From Schistosoma mansoni (lineage: Eukaryota; Platyhelminthes; Trematoda; Strigeidida; Schistosomatidae), in NCBI RefSeq assembly GCF_000237925.1, contig NC_031502.1, positions 7,607,443 to 7,671,442 of the forward strand: DNA of 64,000 bases. Reading direction: 5' to 3'. The notes under the pieces are model-generated. The model did no database searches and was not told the origin of the DNA. It saw only the letters and a program-made list of their open reading frames with translations. Position numbers and translations under genes: made by a program. Of this stretch, positions 1 through 14,221 are shown one piece after another; the stretch's first letter is position 1; each line of letters opens with the position of its first letter.

Positions 1-1720
1 AGACCTCAAACAACACGAAATGACGCTACAAAAACTCTGTTATACTCTGACACGTTACTTCAGTATTCCCCATGGCCATAGATGCTTACAAATTCCTCGA
101 AAAAGTTCTTCACAAAGACGATCTGTTCCTAGACCACGAGAGGCAGATAACACTTCTCACACATGAATTTAAATAATATTAGTAAGATTCGTACTGTCAA
201 TATAGGCGCGCTTTATGGAGGTTGCATTGCCACGTGCAACTGATAGTCAGGAGTAAATTTTCCTAAATTTGAGAGCTTCCATAGACCGTGACCTTATACC
301 CCTCTGGAATATTTGAGGAATTAATGATGGTGCAGGACAAAGTCACCCATTCCAAATGCGTGTTAGGTGGCGTACCTCGAGGAGGCTGAAAAAGGATGTA
401 AGAAAAAGAAAAGACGAGAAGCAGAGCAGACAATGTTGATGGCGGAATAGTTAAGGTATAACTACCTAGTCCCTTTCTCTGATATTAAAGTACTTATCAA
501 GCAAGAGCATTCTAATATGTTAAAGGAAATAAGTGTAAACAAGGTATAAGTGGATAAGGAACTATATAAATGAAGGTGGTTCAGAAAGAAGCTGCACGTA
601 TGGGATTATATGTAATTATAAAATATAGTGCTGAAAACAGCTTTCTGATGCACAAATGGCTGTCTCCCTTCTTTGTCGAAGCTACTTGAGTCCACTTTTT
701 TGTTTGTAGATTTTATGGCGTATTGAGCAGGCATCGTTTTTAGCGAATAGTCTAGTTTGCTTGTTATAGGATTACTCGGTAGTAAGTGAAAACAAATTCA
801 GCGTTTTAAACACCATTTAGAAAAGTATTTTGCATAAATAAATCAGCATCCATACCGTTGGTTCGTGACATCCCATTTGACATAAGGAGCTTCAATTTGA
901 CATAGCCTGCCTTACAGACACGGGTGGATTGAAGTTATCTCCCCACCATCATGTCTGCTGGTCAGCAACGCCACCCTCCCTCCTTTTTTGGTGTTAGGCT
1001 CTCTTACGTTTGCGTTCAGTATGAGTATTACTTTAACCTAGGCCCATAGTTGGAATACACTGTCTTTACTACTTCCATGTTACAAGCAAATCAGATGGCT
1101 AAAGCATTTGTATTATGGGTTAGACATCCACTAAGTATATCATACTGTTATAAAGATAACTAACGGTATAAGCTATAAGAGACAGGTCAGATTATATATA
1201 GTTAAGAGATGGTAAGAACGAACAGCAAATCAAAGGATATGAAAGAGTAGAAAATTGTAAAATTTCCAGGGTAAGAAAAGTAAGACATTAAGCAACTCGC
1301 AGAAAATTTAGGACATTTTGAGCTTCTTTTGATCGGCCTTAGTTGATCAGCATCCATGAGATTAGTGAGTTTTCTGTCTACGTGTAATGAAAAAAAGGAC
1401 ATGACATTTAAGAAGAATGATGTAATTTTAAACATTAGAGAGATTCGGAATCTAAAAAAGAGGGGTAGGAGCATAAGGGTATGACGAATAATCAATGAAT
1501 AACGGGTGAGGGTAATCCGCGTGTTCTATCATTTGTTTATATTCATATTAATGACGATCAGGGCCCACTATACTCATGATCCGTCTAGATATTGGGTGGC
1601 CCATAATAAAGTGCTTCATTGGTGGGTGGAAGTTCAGGGAATAGTTGATGAGTCTCTTTCATGTCAAGTAAGTGTTATTAGTATTTCCAACTTGGTGATT
1701 GTTACACAGTTACCGATAGG
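1..1720. other. No recognisable gene (left edge)
   Basis: I see no exon, RNA gene or clear transposon in this AT-rich stretch. Short open frames exist on both strands but carry no motif I recognise. The part next to 1735 may be 3' untranslated sequence of the adjoining minus-strand LINE. Confidence 0.4.
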
Positions 1721-1734
1721 TATTCTACAATAAA

Positions 1735-3664
1735 CTATATCGCACTGTAAAAAACGTACAACGCATTGGTTTTCGGTGTTTTACTGTAGGCAGTGTATAT
1801 GCGTTGTTTCTGAGTCTGTAGCCTGGGCCATGGGTCATGGTTGGGCAGGAGGTTAGAAACTTGAGTCGATGTATTGCTTTGTAGAGAAATATTAGATTGT
1901 TCCCTAGCCGACGGTACCATAAGGTTTCTAAGGAGAGGTGCACATACCTATCTGTGTAATTGAGAGTGAAGTCATATCCTAGCAGTCGGTGTGTGAAGCG
2001 TCTTTGAACATCTTCTCGGCTTATCTTGTCTGTGGTATTCATGTCTGAGAAAATAAAAGGGCAATATTTAAGGGAGAGTCATATACATATTTTGTAAAGG
2101 GCAGGATTATCTTCTGTAGTGGAGTTTTGCATTATAAAACCAATTAGCCGTCTAGATTTAGAAATAACAAATGAGGCATGTTTTTCAAAGTTTAGGCTTC
2201 CTGTGTAATTAATTCCTAGATCTTGTACTGATTTAAGTGTCTGGACTCTACTTTTATTTAAGTAAATTGTAGTTCCTAGTGCTGTTTCCCAAAATGCATG
2301 ATCGTACACCTGTTGAGGTTAAATGCTAACTGCCATTTTTGGGTTATTGGGGTCACTTCGAATCTGGGATACACTTTCACTTAGAGCTTCGGGCTTAAAG
2401 TTGTATACTATTTTGAGATCATCAGCGTATAGGTAGGGTCTCCCGAATTTTATGGTGCTACCGAGTGAACCTAATACACTTCTCTGGATGACTTCAATAG
2501 TTATTGGTTTAGGTGACGAGAGAGAGTCATTGTACTTTACCATTTGTTTACGTTCCTTTAAGAATGAAGAAAACGATTAATATAATGGATCGTTGGTTCC
2601 GAAGGACTTTAATTTGACGAGAAGTCTTTTGTGTTTGACGGTATCGAAAGCTTTCTTAGAGTCTAAGAATAGGGCTGATACAAGGAGTCCGTTGTTTCGT
2701 TTCAGAGTTATCTCATTCAGGTAATCTACTAGGCATGTATCGCAAGATCTGGACCTAAGAAACCCATTCTCGGAGGTCACTATGAGATTATTTATATGTA
2801 GATGTTGAACTACAGTCACCTCAACTACTTTTTCCATCACTCTAGATACCAATGAGATTATGTTTATGGGCCTGTAACTTTCAATGTTTGCTTCAGATCC
2901 TGCCTTAATTTTGGGAATGATATGTGTAGTCTTCCAGGTAGTTGGGTAACATGCTGTAGAGAGTGATATCGCAAATATTTTGAGTAGTGAAACACACATA
3001 TCATCACCTCCATGTTTCAGCATGCTAGCCGGAATACCATCTGTTCCATTAGTGTAGTAGTGTTTTGGTGTGCTAATTGCCTTAGAAATATTCTTTAGTA
3101 ATTTCACAGGAAGGTGCTGGAACTGGTCCTGATTCATTTTTGTGGTTTTTCGTTACTTAATGAGGAGCAACAATGTGCACTAAATAGTCCCGTGACAAGT
3201 TTAGGATCTTCGTATGCTTGTTTTTTCTTAATAAATACGTTCCCTCCTCTCGATTTAGTGCGTTTACGTTTATTTGGAAGGAGTTTGATAAATGGGGAGG
3301 AGTTATTATTAAATTCGACAGAACGTTTTACCTGCGTGACCGTTTTTGTAAACATGTTGCCTCTGCCTGGGCAAATATTTCTGTTATCTTAACTAAAGAG
3401 GAAAAGTCATTAGGGTTATGGAATCGAATACAATGTCTTCAAAAACGTCTTTCCGTAGAGACTGATATATACAGATCTCTAAAAAACTTGGGTTCCCGGT
3501 GCTCTAAAGGTGCAATTTTGTTGAAGATATTTTTGACGTCGCGATCGTATATATTAGTTAGTGTTTCGATATTGTTTACAATTAAGAAAGTTCTGCAATC
3601 AGTAAAATTTTTGCAAATCGACATTGTGACAGTTTCTACCGTTTTTACAGCTTTGCATCTACCG
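1735..3664 (-). mobile_element. CR1-like LINE fragment, reverse transcriptase part
   Basis: Read on the minus strand from 3664 downward, the fragment gives, in order, a post-endonuclease linker (about 3624-3134), the fingers and palm of a non-LTR reverse transcriptase (3137-2577; motifs DGIPASMLKHGG, YRPINIISLVSRVMEK, GFLRSRSCDTCL, ALFLDSKKAFDTVKH), a palm motif PYLYADDLKIVY (2543-2319), then VQDLGINYTGSLNFEKH (2309-2079) and the C-terminal DVQRRFTHRLLGYDF with LETLWYRRLGNNLIFLYK (2042-1735). This order is typical of the CR1/jockey group. The endonuclease is missing, so the copy is 5' truncated, as usual for LINEs. The frame is broken at least four times. No target-site duplication was found. 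It abuts a Gypsy relic at its 5' side. Confidence 0.85.
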
Positions 3665-3754
3665 GTTGTGAATTATATTAGGGCTACACATGACAATGCT
3701 ATAATTGCTACCTGGAAACGTTTTTTAATGTACACAGTGTTAGGGGTGAGGCTA

Positions 3755-5510
3755 CTAGAACTTATCTCCAGAGCAAAATTAATCGCACACCAAGACACCG
3801 AAGTACCCATTAGTATCACAGTAGACGCATACGACTCAGAAATTGGAGGAGTCTTACAAAAGTAGGTTAACCACACCTGGCAAACTTTGGTATTCTTCTC
3901 GAGACGGTTGCCAGACATCGAATCGAGGTGCAGCACTTCGGTAGGGAACTCCTAGCTATGTATTGTGTCGTACGGCACTTCCAACACTCTACTGAAGGCC
4001 GAGAATTCACTCTTTTCACTGATCATAAACCTCTTATCTTCTCCATAACCTCGTCTTCAGATAAGTACTCACCTTGAGAGTCTCGACAACTGGACTATAT
4101 TTCGCAGTTTACTTCAGACATACAACACATTTATGGGGCAAACAATGTAGTTTCAGACGCTTTTTCCGTATTACTTCCTTGAACAGTGTCTAAGAAATCG
4201 ACCTTCTTAAACTCGCATAGCTTCAAAAACAAGACACCGACCTTTAGCACGAGTTATCCTCAACAGCTCCCAAACTGCATATTAAACAGATGGGGACGGG
4301 TAAGGAAACCTTATTATGTGACATCTACAGGTAAGAATCGTTCAATCGTGCTGAAACATTGTCGACGCAACGTCTTTAATACGTTGCACAAGCTTTCTCA
4401 CCCAGGTGTTCATGCAACCATCAAGCTCATGGAGAGACGATTTTGCTGACCTGGTATGAATAAAGAAATGAGGGAGTGGGCACGCCCCTGTATAAGCTGT
4501 CAGAAATCTGAGGTGATTAGACACAACAAATGTCCCTTAAGCACGTTCAAAATTCCTGATGCTCGTTTCGACCATGTTCATCTGGATTTGGTAAGATCTT
4601 TGCCAGATTCGAATGTATACTCCCATCTCTTAATCTGCGTAGACCGTTTCACTCGATGGCTGGAAGCATTACGCATCAAGGGCATCACTGCTGAAATAGT
4701 GACCCGTGCCTTCGTCGAACGGTGGGTAGCAAACTTCGGCTGCACTTCAACTATCACTATAGACTGTGAACACCAGTTCGAATGTGGACTTTTCCGTTAT
4801 CTGATTACACTTTTGGGAATCACACGATTCCGAACGACCGCCTACCACCCACAAGCAAATGGATTGGTAGAACGTTTGCACCGAAAGCTAAAAGCTTCCC
4901 TATCATCTGCAAACGTTTTATAGTGGACCGACGCTCTTCCACTCGTCTTACTTGGTATTCGCAATGTAGTAAAGGCTGACATTGGATGCACTGCAGCTCA
5001 ACTCGTTTACGGAACGAGACTCGGACTTCCAGGAGAATTCGTGGATCCTTCGCCTTCTTCAATGAACATGGATCTAAACTCTTACACTAAGAGGCTTACA
5101 AATGCAATGCGTTCAGTTAAACCTGTTTCCACTTGACTGCAGTCAACTGATGTTTTCGTTCAACCTGACTTACGATATAGTACACATATCTTTGTACGTC
5201 GAGACTCATTTCGACGACCTCTCAAAACAACATACGAAGGACCCTTCAAAGTTCTTCAGCGTGAACCTAAGTACTATATATAATCTATAAGAACGGGAGT
5301 GACTATGGCAACAGCATCGGTCGCATCAAAGAAGCGTATTTGGAAGGAAACCCTATTAACTTCGATTTTCCTTCGGTACAATCGAAAGGCACGAATTTCA
5401 TGATTACGATACTTCGCCCGATAATCAACAATCACGATGACACTTCGGCGGTTTCTAACGGCGACTCAAAACAACGCGTTGTGGAAGAAGAGTGAGGTTT
5501 CCGGAACACC
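3755..5510 (+). mobile_element. Ty3/Gypsy LTR retrotransposon fossil (RNase H to integrase)
   Basis: An old, broken internal part of a Ty3/Gypsy-family element. Visible parts in order are the end of the reverse transcriptase/start of RNase H (about 3755-3865), RNase H (3930-4080), the zinc-binding start of integrase (about 4380-4510), the integrase core (4560-4920) and a C-terminal stretch resembling the GPF module (about 5230-5260). No LTR was recognised at either side, nor gag, protease or most of the polymerase, so only the 3' half of pol remains. Several breaks are present. Schistosomes carry related families such as Boudicca and Saci; I cannot say which this is. Age cannot be set without a second copy. 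Confidence 0.85.
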
Positions 5511-6430
5511 TAAATGATCACTGAACGTAAGACACTACACTTTGGTTTGTTTCATCTCGATTTATTCGTATTACTATATCCAAAAAACAAAACTTATCTT
5601 CAATATGCTCACATATATACTTTCTTGTTCCAAAAAAACAAAAAGGCAAATTTTTTTGCTACTAATATGCCCACTTGTATGTGTATATTTTTATTTTTTC
5701 AAGAAAAAACAAAAAATCATTCTGCAAAAATCGTATCTGCGTTATTTCATGCTTACGAAACACATGTATATAGGTTGTCCGTAACACGTTTTTAATGAAG
5801 AGTTTTAATGTCAGTCAAACAAGGAGTCAGGAATGGAGGGGTTCGAAGATATGTCTGCAGGATTGTCGATATGTTGGGAAATATGTAATTTAAGCAAACT
5901 GACTGTTGCGAGGGGTATGTAGCACGGCGCCCGATAGTGATCTGATGCGGATGCTTGACCGACTGCCTAGATCTAGGATGTATCCAGTGAGACTAATGAA
6001 GTCAGCATCAACTTTGACGACTTACGTAACTGTTTATTTTGAAGATCTACTTGCCGCTACATGTCTTTCCTAAAGTCAAATTGATTATATGTACTGTTGG
6101 TTGAACAAGGTGCGCACTTTACGAACTGGAATTTTAGTCCTAACGTGATGTGCATTTCTCAAATGCAACAAAATTACCATTTTTGATCCAACAAGTCTAT
6201 CCTGAGTTTCACGTCCGGTAGATTACTTTTCTTCTTGAGTTTTACCCAGGTTAATAGTCAGATATGGTTTTGCCTCAGTTCACTGCACGGTTTTTTAAGG
6301 TTTCCACATCAAGACTAGTTTCAGTTTATCCTAACCTTTTGTACCGTGCGTTGTAATCCACTTTATCCGTTTTTAATGTGCTGTTTTTCTGTTTTACAGT
6401 AGAAGACTTTTGCTAGGATCTATTAAATAA
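5511..6430. other. No recognisable gene
   Basis: AT-rich spacer with A- and T-runs near 5570-5720. The open frames here follow from base composition. The last 100-200 bases may be 5' untranslated sequence of the LINE that begins at about 6430. Confidence 0.4.
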
Positions 6431-8690
6431 TTCACATTACCATAGTCATGAAAACTTCATGCAAACAACTCAGATGCTGTTTTGCTGTTACATCTGGCAT
6501 TCAATGTGACAGTTGCAAAGGTTGGTTCCACGAAGAGTGCACAGATTTTACAGTAACTGCCTACAACGGCCTCAGTAAATCGGATTGTAGGTGGGTATGT
6601 GTCATGTGCAACACGAATGCTAAGGTTATGCTAAGCAATATCACCAATCTCTTGACAAGTCTGAGGCAAAAGTTTTCAGAGAACCTGAAAAAGGCAGTCC
6701 TATGACGAGTAAACAAACAAAGACACGCAGTGAAGAAAAGAAGATTGACCTCGACAACGCTATCATCATAACATCGACGGTACTAGACTCGCTCAGAAGA
6801 CTTGGGTCTCCCGGCACAGAACCTCAGAGTGCAGCGGTGGTTCCTAAAAACCTTCTAGGTGGTTGGGCCCCCGTTAACAAGGTTAAAAAGGATCGAGTGT
6901 CACCGTCTAAGAAGCTGAACATCCTAGGAATTATAGTGAAATCACCTGGTGACTTGGCCGCACAGTCTACCCCCAAGAATGTACAACCAGTCATCAAAGA
7001 GCACAGGAATCGAAAATGCGCTTAGACCTTCGGACAACCCGTTCCCCAACGTAAAAAAACCTAGGATAGGCTACATGACTCCAGAATCAAGCACAAAGGC
7101 AAGTTGGAGCAAATCATTCCGATTGTGGACTGTCTATATTATAAAAATATGTGTAAAGGACATGGGCTACCAACTCGGAAAACCTTGTATAGGTAGGATA
7201 CCTGTCCATTCAAATAAAGCTCTTACAGATAAACAGGACGGGAAACCCCACGCGTTTCAAGTTGAAAGCATAAACCGCTCATACATGAACGTCGCGAGTT
7301 TACCGAATAAAATGGATGAGCTAAGTGAACTCAATAGTTCTAACAATACTCATGTGATTATTATCTGAAACTTGGATATCTTTTCAATTTACGGACCAGG
7401 AGCTAGCAGTATCGGGATATCTTTGTTTCACAATGACAGAAAAACAGGAATGAGGGTGGAGTAGTCGTATACTTGCGATCTTGCTCGGAAGTACATCAAG
7501 CGCACAACCGAGAGTTTACCAATCTTGATGAATCCCTATGGTGCTCAGTAAGATTGTCTACTACCTTGAGGTGCATAGTTAGTCATCTACATGAAGCCCA
7601 CTGCTGACATCGAGTACAACAATCGTATGCTTGAAGGATTGTCCCGCTCTACTGATCTCGGATTTACTCACATCCTGATTCCAAGGGACTTCAATCTTCC
7701 TAAAGTCATTTTCGTGGAATATACATACATTTGAGGTGAGAACTCTACTGAAGTTCGGTTCTTCAACCTCATTGAGGATTTGGGTTTATTCAAAAATGTG
7801 GAGTCGCCAACTCATTGGAGAAACAGACGCTGTCCCTCACGGACTGGGTATTTACAAACGAGGAATTCCTGATTGACAACCTCTCAGTCCTAGAGACCAA
7901 GCCGCCATAGCCTTTAGTTTTATCAGCAAAACTGGGTGAAGACATCCCGCCAACAACAGGCACTGGAATCTCGAACGGTTGGATGTGTCAGCTTTACAGG
8001 ATAATCTACAGCAGGTGGATTGTGAAGCTCAACCTCAACTTAACGTGGATACTCATTGAGAATTCCTACTGAAGATCTTATGTGCAACAAGGTCTTCTGT
8101 TCCTTAAATGGTCTTCAAATACTACAAGCAATCTACAGTCACCCAAAACCACACTCGTCGTTTGTTAAACCGCGAAAGGAACTGCCGGGCAGAATACAAA
8201 CAAACTGGTAACAACAGCTCATACAGGCAATACAAAGACATGAGGAGCATATGCACAAAGGCAATAACAGAAGACATGCTTCAGTACCAGATAAAGCTTA
8301 CTAATAAATTTGTATCCAATCCGAAAAGCCTACTCCGTTATTCAGTCTCTCTTCGACAAGCCAAAAGTAGAGTTTCTTGACTGCTAGGTCCTTAAGGTCG
8401 ACCAACAAAGACGATGACGCAGCTAACCTTCTGGCTGAACAGTATGGAACATTTCAACCGATCTACACTAACTATATTGATGAAAGTTTCATCTGCGACT
8501 CCTCAGGACTTTCCAAAGTAAACCTGAGGGCTGACGTGGTGTACCAGAAACTGCAGTACCGAAGAAAAGACAATTCTGGCCCGGATTTTGTTCATTCTGC
8601 TAAACTGAGGGAAGCAGCTGGAATTCGCTGACGGCTGAGTTAGTACAAGAGACCTTTCAGGAGTCATTTAAGAAAAAACCTTATGTATTC
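6430..8690 (+). mobile_element. CR1-like LINE with PHD-type finger, 3' truncated
   Basis: ORF1 part (6448-7022, two overlapping frames) begins with a Cys/His finger, CDSCKGWFHEECTDF followed by WVCVMC, which resembles a PHD finger; such fingers occur in ORF1 of CR1-group LINEs. Next (about 7265-7720) come pieces of an APE-type endonuclease, with NVASLPNKMDELSEL and a degraded PRDFNLPKV in the place of the usual GDFN motif. From 8108 to 8631 a linker leads to GPDFVHSAKLREAAG, which is the usual start of the reverse transcriptase. The polymerase itself is absent: similarity stops near 8690. LINEs usually lose the 5' end, so loss of the 3' half suggests a later deletion or rearrangement. Several stops and shifts break the frames. 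Confidence 0.75.
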
Positions 8691-10832
8691 TTAGGGACTA
8701 AGGATAGTATATTACTATAATTTCCCAATTTCTTTCCCATCTTTTATCGATAATATACCTAGGTTCGTTGGTGATCCACTGCTACTAGACACGGAAGCCC
8801 GTTAAACAAAAGCTTTTTTTCCGTTTACGAACAGGCGAAGGCAGATAAAAATATAGTTCGTCCTAGGTTTCTGTCAAATTCGATTGTCAAATAGTTATTT
8901 TCTCATGATGTTTTAATTCACCAACACTATGATCTACTGTTTGACCTAATTCCGCATTATTTGAAATTCGGGAGACATGACTAAGTCCAGTGATGATAGG
9001 AAGACTACGAATCAATTGGTAAGTTAATTGTATGACACTCGGTAATTTGCCAGAAACTTTTTTACTTTTATCAAAGTACTTCGTTGCAAATCTCCAAGGT
9101 AGAAGGATTTGCGTTCGTAAGCCAAAAGCTAGAGACTTGGTTGACCATGAAGTTTTAAATTCTGTTAACGTCCAAAACACAGATTTGCTGTATTATGTGG
9201 TTCAGTGACCTGTTATTGTCAAAAGACGGTTTGGTCGCAATGATGCATTTTCACTAAACTTACGTATGTATCTCTGTCGACTACCATCTGACATTATTGA
9301 ACTAAATACTCCAAAACATTAAGTTCATTCTGTTAAGTTACCTAATGTTCTGTCTTCTGTATGACATCCGAATATTCTGCTTGAAGGGCTTAAAGGTGTG
9401 TTTTGAAGCCACCCTTATACTAACTAGTCTTGTAAAGCATACAGAAGCCGGTCGAACAGCATGTATTGTTCACTGGTTAGGTGGATGACGTATCAGTATC
9501 ATATAGAGAAATACAATCTGTATTTTCTATCCTCAACGGCTTGTGGTTAACCTTTACCGAAGTGAATGTCATTGGAAGGTATTCAGTGAACAGGACAAAT
9601 GTTATCCAATTTGCCATACTTAAAGATAGCTTTGCGAAATATGGTCAGCACTTGGTCGTAGATAACAAAACTAATATTAATAGTGAGTCAAAAGTGGAAC
9701 AAAATCAAAATTTAAAAAAGACTGACGATAGGTGAAGAGTTTGAAATAGTACCGTGTTCATTACTTTGGTAAAGATAAGAAGTTGCTTCTCCACTGCAAG
9801 TTTGTCTCTGTCATTTGTGATGGTCTAGTGGACACCTAGATGATCTGATAAAAAGAAAAGCAACTTCATAATCTTCTTGCCAACTCAGTCTTAACCAATT
9901 TATTAATGCAAAAGGTGGATCGACATGAACATTTAATTATATCAGTCTATAAAGGTTCATAAACTAACCAACCACTTTATTTACCATTAGATGTCTAGCA
10001 ACATTTATCACTGTAGCTTCATTATATGGGTTGACATAGACTAAAATCTTTTTGTAGGTGGATTTTTGATTCTGTTTTTCACTGAAAAACAGGTTTCGTT
10101 CACTCTAGACCTAACTTAATGTCATGTAGTATTTGTCTAGCTTTAAGTTAGGTAGGTTCGGACTGAAGACTTCCCCTTAGTCTAATAGTTTTGTAGTCTT
10201 TCGTCTTCTCTTCACTTAATTTTTGACTTTCATATCTCCTCCAATTATTTTATTACTTAAGTTTTTTCAGCCAAGATTATTTAATTTTTGGGCGAGGCTA
10301 TAATTCCTCACACTAATATAATCCTCATTTAGCCACGGTAAGTAGATGGACATCCCAAGATCATTTTAGCGTCTCCCGAAGGTCGTCCATAAATTATAGT
10401 CTTACCAATTTCTGCTGAAATTCACTTTGTTGCATCCGATTTTAACATAAACCGTCAAGACATACGTTTCCCATCATATCTTCATGATGGCTCATTCACA
10501 TTCGCCGTTAAATAACTAGTTTGCAGAATTGTCACGCATAAATGTCCGCTTAAAATATGCATTGTCTAACCGGATAGTCATATTTGATTTGGTGCCTTAT
10601 GAAGATCCGATGTTGCATTCAAGTTATTATGACCTTCCAAACATTTATAAGTGATTATTTTGTTCTTCTCCATATATTATACAATGTAAAGTAATATTTT
10701 ACAAACAAATTTCCTTTACTCTTTAGTCTGCCGTATCAGTCTGTCGTCTAAATGACTATACTTGTCATATATTGGTCCATCTAGGGCTTCATACGCATGC
10801 TAATTCTGTTGCTGGGTCATATTCTTAGCACT
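8691..10832. other. No recognisable gene; AT-rich spacer
   Basis: Two open frames (minus 9180-8887, 97 residues; plus 9481-9735, 84 residues) have no motif I recognise and no flanking splice signals that make a convincing exon. They may be worn pieces of mobile elements. Nothing else supported. Confidence 0.35.
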
Positions 10833-13800
10833 TTATTTTATTTATTTATTTATTATTTATTTAAACACATATATATTGGTACAAAAGGGCACCAGGTACA
10901 TATGCGCCACACAAAATAATGAAAGTAGGAAGAGAAGGGATGAAAAGATAAGGCGGACTGAAATGTACAACCAGAAGACTCAGTTAGGAAAGTTAGAACC
11001 ATTCTTTATGTAGAAAGTAAAAGAAGGTTGCAGCAGGATCGCCACTGGCTTCTATTCTGAGCCATATCCGATAACGTCTCTAGCCACTGTGTTGCACCAT
11101 CTCTCGGACCCCAACCAGGGAGTCGTGAAGGACCAACGGAAGCTAGCCCTTTGCAGCTCTCTTTCATGCCACGACACCATGTCATACACTGACCTCCTCT
11201 CCGCTTTTTCCAACCAGTCCCAGGGTCGGCAAATAATGCACGACGTGGAAGTCTCTGGGACGACATTCGTAAAACATGTCCAAGCCACCGAAGTCAGTGT
11301 TTCAAGATGGTGACACCAATTGAATTATCGTCTCGGCGCCCGAACACACGATGCCGAACCTCTGCATTACCAACATGGTGTTGCCACTGTATGTCAGCAA
11401 TCCTTCGGAGACAACGATGATCGAACACAGAGAGACGTCTAACATCCTCAACTCGGAGAGTCCAGGTTTCACAAGCATAGAGCAAAACTGCTCTCACCGA
11501 CGCGTTGTAGATCCGACCTTTTACAGCCAGACTAACATTACGAAGGCGCCAAAGATGGCCCAGATTGGCATAAGCCGCTCTGGCTTTCATTATACGTGCA
11601 TCAATCTCACCACTCACGCCACCACCAGCACTTATATAGCTACCTAGATACACGAACTTCTCAACTACTTCGATCTCCTCACCATCCAGGGTGAGTACAG
11701 GATTAGAATCCTGCCAGTCTTGTAGGAGTACTTTGCACTTGGAGGGTGCAAAGCACATGCCGTACCTGCGGACACTGATTGCCAACTGATTAAGTGCTGA
11801 TTGCATGCCTTGGGCATTATCGCACAGTAAGACAATATCATCCGCATACTCAAGGTCGAGAAGTCGTTCTCCAGGCAACATATCCACACCGCCATTACTT
11901 ACATCCACCAGAGCTGTTTCCAGGATGTCGTCGATGGCAAAGTTGAAGAGGAATGGTGAGATCGGGCAACCCTGCCTAACCCCACTGCTCGAATGGAACA
12001 AGGGAGAAAGGTGGTTGTATGCCCTCACTCTGCCTGAGGTGTTCGTATACAGGGCCTTTAAGATGTTAATGAACTTCTCAGGCACACCCTTCTTCAATAG
12101 ACAATCCCAGAGAACAGTCCTGTCCAACGAATCGAAGGCCGCCCTGATATCAAGAAACACTACGATTGTTGGCCTGCGATAAGTATGACGGTGTTCTAAC
12201 ATTTGGCGGAGGGTGAAGATGTGGTCAATGCATCCTCGACCAGAACGAAAACCAGCCTGCTCCTCGCGAGTCAATCGTTCGCGGGTTTTAAACAACCTAC
12301 GAAGAATGATAGAAGCCAATAGTTTGGACGCAATCGAAAGTAGACTTATCCCCCGATAGTTATTGCAGGAACAACGTGAACCCTTTTTAAAGATAGGGAC
12401 GACTATTGACTCATTCCATGATGTTGGAACACTTTCTTGCTCCCAAACCTTTCCAAACAACACAGTCAATTCCTTAGTCAGAAAGTGACCACCATCTTTA
12501 AAAAGAGCCAGAGGTAAGTCATCTGGGGCCCGGTGATTTGTAACGTTTCAAGAGTTGGAGTTCCTTGCGGACTTCCGCCTCGTTTGGTGGATCAGTCGTC
12601 ACCGGCCATGGGGGGCAGGACAAGCTGGTTGATGTTGCCGGAGCAGCAGGCCAGTTGAACTGCCCTTCGAAAAATTCCGCCCATCGTCCAAGACGTCGAC
12701 AGATGTTAGTGATTGGCATCCCGTCATCCTCGTAGATTGTTTCACTCACACCAGACTTCTTGCTGCCAGTGGCTCGGATGAGTTGGAAGAGCTTCCGGCA
12801 GTTACCAGATGCAGCTGCTGCTTCCATCTCATTAGCACGCTCCGACCACCAGGCTTCCCGGTCCTTACGCAAGCTTTGGCCGATTTCGTTACGTAACAGC
12901 CTCCGTTTGTGGTCAAACTCACGGTCACCTGGAGTAGACCGACGGGCTTCCGTCAGTTGTAAGGAGCCAGAAGAAACCCAGTGCTTGTAAGCGGGACGTT
13001 TCGCGAAGCCGCAAGCGGCTTTACTCGCCATTTTCATGGCGTCGTGAAGATGCAACCAATGCTCATCTATACTTTTCGGTGGGGTGGTAGCTAGCCTAGA
13101 GGCTAGCTCCGCTCGATACTTACTTGCAACAGAAGTTGCAGCCAGTTTACTAATATCAATCCGTTGGTGGTGGTCAATCCTTCGGCCACTGAAAAGTAAG
13201 GCGAGATTGGCGCAGACCAGGGCATGATCAGACTCCAGATAGGTACTCCAAAAGGAGCGGCAGTCTTGTACACAACCACGCCAGCGGTAGCTGATCGCGA
13301 TGTGATCAATCTGAGTCCAGGCTTGGGTTGCAGAGGGAGGACGCCAAGTGGCACACCGGCGATGACTGTGCCGGAAGTTAGTGCTGGCCAGAAACAGGTT
13401 GTGGTCTGTGCACAGTTGCAGCAAACGGTCCCCGTTATCTGTCCTGCGACCAACAAGTCCCCATCGGCCACCTAAACGACTCTCTTCTGTGCCTAGACGC
13501 CCGACCTGTGCATTCAAGTCTCCGGCTAGTACTACAATATCTGTCGAACGCGCTTTCTGGAGAAGAACTGTTAACTGATGGTAAAACTCATCCTTGATTG
13601 CATCCGGGCTGCAATCTGTCGCGGCATAGGCGGAGATGACGAAAAGACATCGTTTCTCACGCCGATTTCTTCTTACTTTGATGGAACTTTCTAATCTAAC
13701 AGCACATAACCGACTGTTAATGGGGATCCAATCGATTAGTGCTGCCTCAGCCCTAGCGCTTAGTGCGACACCAACGCCAGCAAGACCAGACGAAGATGCC

Positions 13801-14190
13801 ACAGGGTCCCCGGATAAGCGCACGTGGAACAAGCTTTTCGAGGCGACAGATGGAGAGCGGATTTGTAGTACTTCACTAGAGTCTTGAATATGGGTCTCGG
13901 ATAGACAACAAACATCAACATTAAGACCTTCCAAAGACATAGCCAGCCCTATCTGTTGTCTGATATGCATTAGTGTGCGAACGTTGAAGGAAGCCAGCTT
14001 GAACGGCGTACGTGGTTTCAGAAAGACTGCTTCAGTATTCATTATCGGTGGAAGCATTCACTTTCAACCAGACAGTGACTGGAGATCGTTTAGATAGGAC
14101 AGATTTTCCACCATGGGCGAGCTGCTGCATAAGTTGAAAAGTAAGGTTACACAAATTGGGGATAAAAGGGGGTGAGTTAGCGATATGGTA

Positions 14191-14221
<31 letters not shown>

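Noticed and set aside
8887-9735. Two unknown frames (minus 97 and plus 84 residues) as genes
   Set aside because: No motif, no splice context and frames of this length are expected by chance.
12760-13887. Several plus-strand frames of 60-125 residues
   Set aside because: They are antisense shadows of the RTE endonuclease on the minus strand.
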